From Prevotella sp. (GTDB lineage Bacteria > Bacteroidota > Bacteroidia > Bacteroidales > Bacteroidaceae): 6,266 nt of DNA. A program made the position numbers and the translations under genes. Below the pieces are notes generated by a model, which worked only from the letters and a program-made list of their open reading frames with translations, did not search any database and was not told where the DNA came from. The DNA is taken from the NCBI GenBank assembly GCA_016291915.1, contig JAEEZP010000035.1:1-6266 (forward strand), written 5' to 3'. The stretch's first letter is position 1; every line of letters begins with the position of its first letter. Below are positions 1-5,812 of the stretch, piece by piece.

Positions 1-1004
1 CTTCCTACGAGGATCAGATTGCTGGTTGGGATTCTCCAATGCTGGATAAGAAAAGTTATCCCGGATTATCTACATGGGCTTTGAAGTTGTTGCTTCGCTG
101 GGCGAAGAACGATCCGGTGAGCGAGGTGGAGAAGAAACGTAATGACGGTGTTGAAGAAATACAGGGTAACCGCAATCCGTTTGTGGATTTTGAGGGACTG
201 GAGCAGTTTATCTGGGGACAGTTCAGAGATTCTATACCTGATCTGAACAATTACAAGAGTGTCTATGCGCTCATTGAAGGGGATGGAAGCGAAAATATTC
301 CTAGTGGTGGTGATAATCCTGGTGGTGATACACCAGGAGGAGACACACCCGGTGGTGATACCCCTGGCGGTGATGTAACTGGAGCTATATTCAGTGAGAC
401 ATTTGATAATTGTGATGGTACTGGCGGAAATGATGGTTCATGGAGTGGTAGTATAGCAAATAAAGTCTATACCAGTGAGACATGGAAAATTGAAAATGGA
501 TATGAAGCTGATGGTTGTGTAAAATTCGGTTCAAGCAAGGCTGATGGCAGTGCCACGACACCCTCTATCACAGTTACTTCTGACAATACATATATCCTCA
601 CTTTCCGTGCTGGGGCATGGAATAGCAGTGGTGAGAATACCACGTTAAAACTTACCCTCTTAGGTGCTACCCTCGAGGGTGGTAATGACGAAACGACGGT
701 AACTCTTGAGAAAGGTTCTTTCAAGAGTTATACGTTGAATATCAAAGCCACAAGCACAGCCATGACGATAACCTTTGCCAGTGGAGGTACAAAGAATTCA
801 CGTTTCTTCCTTGACGATGTCATTTTGAAATCGTCAACTACAGGCATTGGCAATGTCAACAGGGCCGTGGAGGGGCCATCAGCCAGGCGGGTGGATCGTA
901 CTTCTTCTCTGCGTGACACTCATTACGATCTTATGGGTCGTAAGGTGGATAAGACTATGAAGGGAATTCATATCTACCAGGGTAAGAAGGTTTTGAAGCG
1001 TTAG
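1..1004 (+). CDS. Secreted endonuclease I-family nuclease, C-terminal part (5' partial)
   Basis: The reading frame is open from the first complete codon at position 3, so the ATG at 39 is an internal methionine and the gene begins before the window. The first ~70 residues resemble the C-terminal end of endonuclease I (Vvn/EndA-type periplasmic or extracellular DNase/RNase): a Trp-rich helix, then DPVSEVEKKRND and the hallmark QGNRNPFVDFE (about residues 42-52 counted from M39). The catalytic His/Glu/Asn region of this family lies upstream and cannot be checked here. It is followed by a GGDTP repeat linker (residues 90-112), a beta-rich domain of ~150 residues starting FSETFDNCDGTGG and ending FFLDDVILK (jelly-roll or carbohydrate-binding-like by pattern), and a C-terminal tail. 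By family knowledge this is a non-specific exported nuclease, plausibly for nucleic-acid scavenging. The stop codon overlaps the convergent recombinase gene by 4 bases. The nuclease identity is firm; the role of the accessory domain is inference. Confidence 0.85.
   Translation, partial: SYEDQIAGWDSPMLDKKSYPGLSTWALKLLLRWAKNDPVSEVEKKRNDGVEEIQGNRNPFVDFEGLEQFIWGQFRDSIPDLNNYKSVYALIEGDGSENIPSGGDNPGGDTPGGDTPGGDTPGGDVTGAIFSETFDNCDGTGGNDGSWSGSIANKVYTSETWKIENGYEADGCVKFGSSKADGSATTPSITVTSDNTYILTFRAGAWNSSGENTTLKLTLLGATLEGGNDETTVTLEKGSFKSYTLNIKATSTAMTITFASGGTKNSRFFLDDVILKSSTTGIGNVNRAVEGPSARRVDRTSSLRDTHYDLMGRKVDKTMKGIHIYQGKKVLKR
306..374 (+). repeat. 15-bp in-frame tandem repeat encoding a GGD(N/T)P linker
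   Basis: Four tandem 15-base units plus a 9-base partial unit encode GGDNP, GGDTP, GGDTP, GGDTP and GGD. Codon choice varies between units (ggt/gga/ggc, gat/gac, aca/acc, cca/ccc/cct), so the peptide is conserved better than the DNA. This suggests an older repeat kept for its protein property rather than a fresh slippage array. It joins the nuclease domain to the accessory domain as a flexible acidic linker. Confidence 0.9.
924..1001 (+). other. C-terminal tail module resembling Bacteroidetes secretion/sorting tails
   Basis: The last 26 residues of the nuclease read YDLMGRKV, then a short spacer, then KGIHIYQGKKVLKR. This 'Y-D/N-L-x-G-R/Q-x-V ... K-G-I-Y/H-I-x-x-G-K-K' pattern recurs at the C termini of secreted Prevotella and other Bacteroidetes proteins and resembles type IX secretion C-terminal sorting domains. 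The pattern is visible in the sequence. That it directs type IX secretion of this protein is inference from the family. Confidence 0.6.
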
Positions 1005-1933
1005 AGTCGCATCGACCGTATCATCTTCTCTATACACTTTTTCTTCTGATCCCTATCTGGATGGACATACAGATTGAGGGTAGTATTGATATTGGAATGT
1101 CCCAATATCATACTCACCGTCTTGTAGTCACACCGGCTCTCAATGCATCTCGTAGCAAAACTGTGGCGTAATCCGTGGAATTTGATTCTTGGAATGTTCA
1201 GACTGTCCAGTATCTTATTGAAATGATTGCGGAGCGAACGGGGCTCAATTGGTTTTGTACTGTTCGACATGATGTAGTAATCCTTGTTCATCACCTTACA
1301 GAGGGGTTTGAGTAATGCCATCAAACTGTTGCTCAACGGTATGTCACGTATGGAATTAATCGTTTTGGGGGTACTCTCTTCTACAAGGGTGTATCGCTGA
1401 TCATTGTCGTCAACCTTATAAACACGTGACAAGGTATGTGACACTTTCAGTACACCATTACGAAGATCGATATCCTTCCATTTCAGAGCACATAGTTCTC
1501 CGATACGTAAACCTGTGTTCATACAGATGATAATACCGATGTTTTTACTGTTAATGTTTGATTCCAGATAGGTAAGGAGCCGGCGCTGATGGAGAATACT
1601 CATCACCTCCAAATCCTCTTTCTTACATTCCTTCGGAAAGCGGATCTCCCAGGGGGTGGTTACGAAATACCCCATTCTGCAACCGTAACGATACACCATC
1701 TTTAGAACGATGAGCATATCCCTGACCGTTTTCTGCTTAAATCCATCCTGTAGCTTCTGAAGGATAAAGTCTTGCACTTCCTGTTCGGTAATGCTTGTCT
1801 GATCACCGAAACGAGGTAATAAATGATTCTCTGCTGTCACCACATAAGAAGATATGGTGGATACCTTTACGTAGTTTCGTTTGTCTCTATACCATTCGTA
1901 AAAGACACTTTTGAAAGTCACTTGCTCTTTCAT
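1001..1933 (-). CDS. Tyrosine recombinase / site-specific integrase
   Basis: A complete 310-residue phage-integrase-family recombinase. The N-terminal ~95 residues form the SAM-like core-binding domain (YVKVSTISSYVVTAENHLLPRFGD through the helix ending near TTPWE). The catalytic domain follows, with all expected residues visible: Arg143 in NTGLRIGE, Lys190 in STPKT, His253 and Arg256 in HGLRHSFATRC, His279 in LGHSN and the nucleophile Tyr289 in LNLYVH. It should cut and rejoin DNA through a 3'-phosphotyrosine link. Its length and motif spacing fit a full, active enzyme. The start is ATG at 1933, with no Shine-Dalgarno site, as usual in Bacteroidetes. It stands alone: no excisionase, relaxase or phage gene is next to it. 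Its TAA stop overlaps the TAG of the convergent nuclease gene. It could be the integrase of an element lying elsewhere, a leftover, or a DNA-inversion enzyme of the Tsr kind. The sequence does not decide between these. Confidence 0.93.
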   Translation of the reverse strand: MKEQVTFKSVFYEWYRDKRNYVKVSTISSYVVTAENHLLPRFGDQTSITEQEVQDFILQKLQDGFKQKTVRDMLIVLKMVYRYGCRMGYFVTTPWEIRFPKECKKEDLEVMSILHQRRLLTYLESNINSKNIGIIICMNTGLRIGELCALKWKDIDLRNGVLKVSHTLSRVYKVDDNDQRYTLVEESTPKTINSIRDIPLSNSLMALLKPLCKVMNKDYYIMSNSTKPIEPRSLRNHFNKILDSLNIPRIKFHGLRHSFATRCIESRCDYKTVSMILGHSNINTTLNLYVHPDRDQKKKCIEKMIRSMRL

Positions 1934-1962
1934 GATATTGTCGCAAAATGGTTAATACCTTC

Positions 1963-1970
1963 CAAATATA
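1963..1970 (-). promoter_or_regulatory. Bacteroidetes-type promoter -7 box for the recombinase gene
   Basis: Read on the minus strand this is TATATTTG, a match to the TAnnTTTG -7 consensus, 29 bases before the recombinase ATG, giving a predicted leader of roughly 20-25 bases. A TTTG that could act as the -33 element lies at 1995-1998, but the gap of 24 bases is a few longer than the usual 19-21, so the upstream half is uncertain. The box lies just downstream of the operon terminator, as expected for an independent promoter. Confidence 0.5.
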
Positions 1971-2005
1971 CAAATAAAAATGAAATAATAAGCGCAAAAA
2001 AGATG

Positions 2006-2038
2006 AAAAAAATAGGGCACACATGATTGTGCACCCTA
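2006..2038 (-). terminator. Rho-independent terminator of the nucleotidase operon
   Basis: Read on the minus strand, an 11-12 base-pair stem (TAGGGTGCACA with TGTGTGCCCTA) encloses the 4-base loop ATCA and is followed by seven T. The stem is unbroken only in minus-strand RNA, where two positions form G-U pairs; in plus-strand RNA the same positions become A-C mismatches and no U-tract follows. This fixes the direction: it ends transcription coming from the 5'-nucleotidase gene, 23 bases after its stop codon. Confidence 0.88.
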
Positions 2039-2061
2039 AAAAATACTCATTATGTGTAAAA

Positions 2062-3795
2062 TTAATCTCCAAAAAGCAGTTTGCGGTCGCGTTCCAGAGC
2101 TGGTTTTGTCCATTCCTCAGGTACGAACTTCCAATTGTTTCCCGGTTGGGGATCCAAGACACCGGCTTTCTCAATTTCTTTCATCAGATAGAAACGCTGG
2201 TCTTTCTCACTCTCGAAGATCGTACGCTTTTTCAGTTCACTTTGTGGAATGCCAGCACCTTTGGTAAGCAATTCTCCACCACCGTTACCCCGGTAACTGT
2301 TCAAAGCCACCTTATATACTTTCTTCTCATCGAATGGTTCTCCATTGCTCATACGTAATATACGTACTTTCTGTCCGTTGGGTTTTGTCACATCTACCTC
2401 ATAATCAATGCCGGCAGCACTGTCGAAGTTGAATGCGAGATTCTTGAACATAAACCGCTGATTATCATCGGTAGTACCATCGTTGAGGAGCATGATATGA
2501 TCATCAGGTGATGTCATGGTGTTCACCCATTGGTCATAACTCATTTCCAGATGCTTGCGAATCTCTTCACCCGTCAGCTCCATTACATACAACTGATTCT
2601 CGTATCTGTAAAGATTGAACATGTCACTGACATGAATGTCACCTTCGCGGATAACAGAATTGAACGATAGGGGAGCATTGAAAGAGATGTCGGCATTTGT
2701 GAGCTGCAACTGCAATTGATGGATTAAGTCGCAGAAAGCACTGTTGCCGAAATAGGAGTCACGAGTATATATAGCTCTCTTAAACCTGCCGATCTTCCTG
2801 TTTACAAAGTTGTTCACACTGTCGATGTCTGCCTTAAAATAATCCATATATTCCTCATCGATGGGAAGGTCCTGAACGTTAACAATCTCGCCACGAGTCT
2901 GTTTGAACAGTACTTTTCCTCTCTTCATCGTCAGTGTTATCTCAGCATCACACACATTAATTGCATTGCTGGAAGGATCCAAACAAAGCACCTTCTTACC
3001 CTCACAGTTATCTACGAAATCCCTATGCGTGGTATGGTCATGACCATATAATACCAAGTCAAATCCAGGCACTTCCTGAGCAACTCTCACGGAAGCATCT
3101 TCTTCGTATTCGGCTGTCTTGATGCCTCCATCCTTACCGGAGTGGAACACACCGATGATCACATCGGGCTTTTCTGTCTTCTTCAGTTCTTCTACCCAAT
3201 AACGTGCACAGGATGTCATCTCCTGAAAGTGCATACCTTCCCATAACGACTCATTGAGCCAGTTGGGTATGGCGGGTGTAATCATACCTAATACCGCAAT
3301 CTTCACCCCCTCGCGGACAATGATAGTATAAGGTGGAACGTAAGACTTGCCACTGCCTGTCACTATCATATTTGCACCGAGCACCGGACATTTGATATCT
3401 CTTATCCACTTGTCATATACGGCATGTCCTGTCTCTACATCATGGTTTCCGAAGATCTGTGCATTGTAGCCAAGGTAGTTGATAACCTTTGCCGCAACAT
3501 TCTCGAGATCGGTATTCACATAATTGCAGTAGTAGCATGTGGGTTGTCCCTGAAGAATATCTCCGTTATCGAAAAGCAGTAGGTTTTCTCCGTATGTCTT
3601 ACGAAGTTCTTTGACATAACTGCTCACGCGAGCCATAGAACCCTTCATGGGTCGTCGGTTGATGAAGTCGTATGGGAAGAAACATCCGTGTACGTCACTT
3701 GTTTCTATGATCCTCAGCTTCACTGTCTTAGTCTTTGCCATAATTGTTCCTTGCAGGCACATAAGAGCCAGGATTACGATAATTATTCTTTTCAT
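2062..3795 (-). CDS. Periplasmic 5'-nucleotidase / 2',3'-cyclic phosphodiesterase-like metallophosphatase
   Basis: A 577-residue protein of the UshA/CpdB family. A signal peptide (residues 1-20, KRIIIVILALMCLQG core ending IMA) sends it to the periplasm. The N-terminal metallophosphatase domain shows every metal-ligand motif in order: SDVHG (Asp34, His36), DNGDILQGQ (Asp79), GNHD (Asn117, His118), VFHSG (His218) and YGHDH (His252, His254). The C-terminal 5'-nucleotidase substrate-binding domain spans about 345-520, with NADISFNAPLSF, an LTGEEI helix and NSYRGNGGGELL. The YRxxGGG form resembles CpdB-type enzymes more than UshA, so cyclic 2',3'-nucleotides and 3'- or 5'-nucleotides are all possible substrates. 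The expected reaction is removal of phosphate from extracellular nucleotides for scavenging. It is the last gene of a three-gene unit, 21 bases after the zinc-ribbon gene, and is followed by a strong terminator. The start is ATG at 3795, directly before the signal peptide. The family call is firm; substrate is inference. Confidence 0.93.
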   Translation of the reverse strand: MKRIIIVILALMCLQGTIMAKTKTVKLRIIETSDVHGCFFPYDFINRRPMKGSMARVSSYVKELRKTYGENLLLFDNGDILQGQPTCYYCNYVNTDLENVAAKVINYLGYNAQIFGNHDVETGHAVYDKWIRDIKCPVLGANMIVTGSGKSYVPPYTIIVREGVKIAVLGMITPAIPNWLNESLWEGMHFQEMTSCARYWVEELKKTEKPDVIIGVFHSGKDGGIKTAEYEEDASVRVAQEVPGFDLVLYGHDHTTHRDFVDNCEGKKVLCLDPSSNAINVCDAEITLTMKRGKVLFKQTRGEIVNVQDLPIDEEYMDYFKADIDSVNNFVNRKIGRFKRAIYTRDSYFGNSAFCDLIHQLQLQLTNADISFNAPLSFNSVIREGDIHVSDMFNLYRYENQLYVMELTGEEIRKHLEMSYDQWVNTMTSPDDHIMLLNDGTTDDNQRFMFKNLAFNFDSAAGIDYEVDVTKPNGQKVRILRMSNGEPFDEKKVYKVALNSYRGNGGGELLTKGAGIPQSELKKRTIFESEKDQRFYLMKEIEKAGVLDPQPGNNWKFVPEEWTKPALERDRKLLFGD

Positions 3796-3816
3796 GGTGG
3801 TAAATGATTATGTTTA

Positions 3817-4977
3817 TTAGTCGGAAAGCAATCTGACTAATTTCAGCAGACCGATTTTTCCTTCAGGATTAATTGTTGAAGTAATACGATAGTTGTTTAC
3901 GGCAACTTTTGATTTATCTGTGTGTTCCACTTTCTGATTGGCAGAGAACACCACATTATATTCATACTTGCCATCACCGATCTCTCGTTTTTTGATATCG
4001 TATGTTCCCGGCAGTTGCCAAGTCATACTGCTGATATCCTCCTTATATAGTTTACGCATGAATGCTACGGCATCTTCCTTGGTAGCATTCGTCTTGTCAA
4101 GCAGGGTAAAGACATTGGCAACGGTCTCTTGTATAGACGCTTCATCACGTGTGTTGATGCTTACGAAGAACCGATGAAGAATATTAGCCACTATTTCTTG
4201 TTCTTCGGGAGTCACATCTTTTGCCTTTATCTTTTTCATTGCCTGTTCTGCTTCATCGTAGAAATTACCATCAGGATGCTCTGTCATATAGCGCTCATAT
4301 CCTTCTATGGTATTCAGGTCACAACATTGTTGCCAATCGATAGAGTCGATGATATTCTTTGATTCCATGCGATGTGAGGTATTGGGATACCTGTCAAGGT
4401 AATTCATGATGGCAGCCTTAGTATGCGTAACAACAGCATTGTTCCAGTCGGTTTCTGCCTGCCTGATCATTTGCAGATGAGCAGAAATACTGTCTTTGTG
4501 CTCTTGTGTGGCATTCTTGAAGGTGTCGAGAAATTCCTGTAGTATCAAGGGGTTATCACTCTTGATGGCAAACTCGTATTCTTCATTTTCCTTGTCCATC
4601 TGTGCTTTATTGTAAAGATAGAAAGAAGCACCGCAAACAATCATGGTAATGATAAAAGCCAACAACAGAGCACCCCCATGTTTTTTCTTTTTAGGTGTGA
4701 CAGGTTCCTGACCATTTTTATTCTGATTGTCTTCTCTCGGATGAATCTCTGCCAATGCAGTAATCGGTGGAGTAGGAGCCGGCTCAGCCTGCTTCTCATT
4801 CTTTCGATGTATGTTGGGATGATAACAGTGTGGACAAAAATCCTCACTGCGAAGGTAAATTCTGTTACAGTTTGGACAGCAGACAAGATTTCCTGCTATC
4901 TCCACACCACAACTGGGGCATGTGGGTGCCTTTTCGCTAACCTGATGTCCGCATTCCGGACATTTAATGATGGCCAT
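3817..4977 (-). CDS. Double zinc-ribbon transmembrane protein with TPR-like repeats and an NTF2-like C-terminal domain
   Basis: A 386-residue protein with no specific function I can name. Two zinc ribbons open it: Cys6/Cys9 with Cys20/Cys23 (CPECG, CPSCG) and Cys34/Cys37 with Cys48/Cys51 (CPNC, CPHC). A Pro/Gln/Asn-rich spacer (60-95) leads to KKKK and one membrane segment (about 101-122, GGALLLAFIITMIVCGASFY). The lysines before the segment predict the ribbons inside the cell and the rest in the periplasm. Residues ~134-252 hold three degenerate ~38-residue helical repeats (FLDTFKN, YLDRYPNTSH, YMTEHPDGNFYDEA) that look TPR-like. Residues ~256-386 (ILHRFFVSINTRDEASI onward, ending in beta strands) look NTF2-like. 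Similar zinc-ribbon membrane proteins occur widely in Bacteroidales and are usually called hypothetical. It lies between an exported lysozyme and an exported nucleotidase, 31 and 21 bases away, so co-transcription is likely. The zinc ribbons and membrane segment are clear; the domain names for the periplasmic part are inference. Confidence 0.85.
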   Translation of the reverse strand: MAIIKCPECGHQVSEKAPTCPSCGVEIAGNLVCCPNCNRIYLRSEDFCPHCYHPNIHRKNEKQAEPAPTPPITALAEIHPREDNQNKNGQEPVTPKKKKHGGALLLAFIITMIVCGASFYLYNKAQMDKENEEYEFAIKSDNPLILQEFLDTFKNATQEHKDSISAHLQMIRQAETDWNNAVVTHTKAAIMNYLDRYPNTSHRMESKNIIDSIDWQQCCDLNTIEGYERYMTEHPDGNFYDEAEQAMKKIKAKDVTPEEQEIVANILHRFFVSINTRDEASIQETVANVFTLLDKTNATKEDAVAFMRKLYKEDISSMTWQLPGTYDIKKREIGDGKYEYNVVFSANQKVEHTDKSKVAVNNYRITSTINPEGKIGLLKLVRLLSD

Positions 4978-5008
4978 GTCTTATATCTTTGTTAATAGAA
5001 TTCTTTAA

Positions 5009-5713
5009 TTATCGGTGTCGGTAGCGTATCTCACGCATACTGTGTCTTCCCATAAACCTGCTCTTGTCGATATGACCGTTTACACCGTTGATACGTCCCT
5101 TTGATGTGTATTGCCAGATAAGATAGTCACGCCCGTCTTCCAGTTCGGGCTCTTCATCACCATACATGGCAATCATCAGTGGGTAACCGTCGAGTTTATG
5201 TTGCAGGTATTTGTTATAGAAATTCCTTCCGGAATACACCAATGGTTTCTGATGATAAGCGTCCTCCACCATTTTGAGGAAGAGCAACAGAGAATCGCAA
5301 AACACTTCCGGTTTCAACCCACCGGTGGACTCTACATCAATCATGGGTATAAGATCCTGGTCACCGGGGCGACACTGTGTCTTGAAATTCTCCAATTGTA
5401 AGGTGAGATTACTCTTTGGACGAAAGAAATGGTAGGATCCAACTTTCAAACCATAACGATGTGCCAGTTCAATATTCTGCTCATAGCGGTCATCAATACG
5501 GTCACCTCCTTCAGTTGCTTTCAGATAAACATATGCCATCTTACTGTTTTCTCCTACAGTTTCCCAGAATACACTACCTTGATAGTGGCTCAGATCGATG
5601 CCATGGATATGTGAGCATGTATCCTCACACTGAATGTAGCTGGGTTGTGCCAACATACTCAATGTTGATATATTAAAGAATATAATAAGTATTACTTTCA
5701 ATCTTGATATCAT
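5009..5713 (-). CDS. GH25-family lysozyme (N-acetylmuramidase), exported
   Basis: A 234-residue glycoside hydrolase family 25 protein, expected to cut the beta-1,4 bond between N-acetylmuramic acid and N-acetylglucosamine in peptidoglycan. Numbered from ATG 5713, the family landmarks are all present: GIDLSHYQG with Asp40, YLKATEG (65-69 region), GSYHFFRP, PMIDVE with the catalytic pair Asp126 and Glu128, and IWQYTSKGRINGVNGHIDKS near the C terminus. A hydrophobic signal sequence (KVILIIFFNISTLSMLA) precedes it, with no lipobox at the cleavage region, so it is probably released to the periplasm or outside. The frame is open further, to a TTG at 5752, but that stretch holds the promoter -33 and -7 elements, so I place the start at ATG 5713. 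It is the first gene of a three-gene unit. Possible roles are cell-wall remodelling or attack on other bacteria; the sequence does not tell which. Confidence 0.92.
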   Translation of the reverse strand: MISRLKVILIIFFNISTLSMLAQPSYIQCEDTCSHIHGIDLSHYQGSVFWETVGENSKMAYVYLKATEGGDRIDDRYEQNIELAHRYGLKVGSYHFFRPKSNLTLQLENFKTQCRPGDQDLIPMIDVESTGGLKPEVFCDSLLLFLKMVEDAYHQKPLVYSGRNFYNKYLQHKLDGYPLMIAMYGDEEPELEDGRDYLIWQYTSKGRINGVNGHIDKSRFMGRHSMREIRYRHR

Positions 5714-5718
5714 ATGTG

Positions 5719-5750
5719 CAAAGGTACAAATAAAAATCAAGATAGACAAC
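5719..5750 (-). promoter_or_regulatory. Bacteroidetes-type promoter of the lysozyme / zinc-ribbon / nucleotidase operon
   Basis: Read on the minus strand, TACCTTTG at 5719-5726 is an exact TAnnTTTG -7 box, and GTTG at 5747-5750 serves as the -33 element with a 20-base gap, inside the normal range. The predicted transcription start falls at about 5710-5716, right at the lysozyme ATG (5711-5713). No other good promoter box is seen ahead of the two downstream genes, which supports a single transcript for all three. Confidence 0.75.
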
Positions 5751-5812
5751 AATGCGATTCGATTTAGGGAGAACTTACATTTTTTGGATTCTTTTAAGAA
5801 TTGATATCTTTC

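Noticed and set aside
306..374. Tandem repeat considered as a CRISPR-like array
   Set aside because: The units are contiguous 15-base coding repeats without spacers and encode an in-frame linker.
1006..1016. GTCG-cat-CGAC mini-hairpin just after the nuclease stop, considered as a terminator
   Set aside because: The stem is only four pairs with a three-base loop and lacks an adjacent T-tract.
1887..2174. 95-residue minus-strand frame bridging the nucleotidase end and recombinase start
   Set aside because: It overlaps both genes in another frame and spans the terminator and the recombinase promoter. Its hydrophobic stretch comes from the T-rich intergenic DNA.
1823..2358. Plus-strand open frames across the recombinase start and the nucleotidase 3' end
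   Set aside because: They lie antisense to genes with clear catalytic motifs, have no recognisable domain and no promoter box, and run through the terminator hairpin.
4641..4886. 81-residue minus-strand frame inside the zinc-ribbon gene
   Set aside because: It is a frame-shifted shadow of the zinc-ribbon coding sequence, which carries all eight paired cysteines in its own frame.
4984..4991. TATCTTTG, a TAnnTTTG match on the plus strand between the lysozyme and zinc-ribbon genes
   Set aside because: There is no -33-like TTTG at the right distance and no plus-strand gene downstream, so a chance match is likelier than an antisense promoter.
5788..5803. Small palindrome (attctt / aagaat) after the partial gene's stop codon, considered as a terminator
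   Set aside because: The stem is only 5-6 A/T-rich pairs, and no T-tract follows it on the minus strand.
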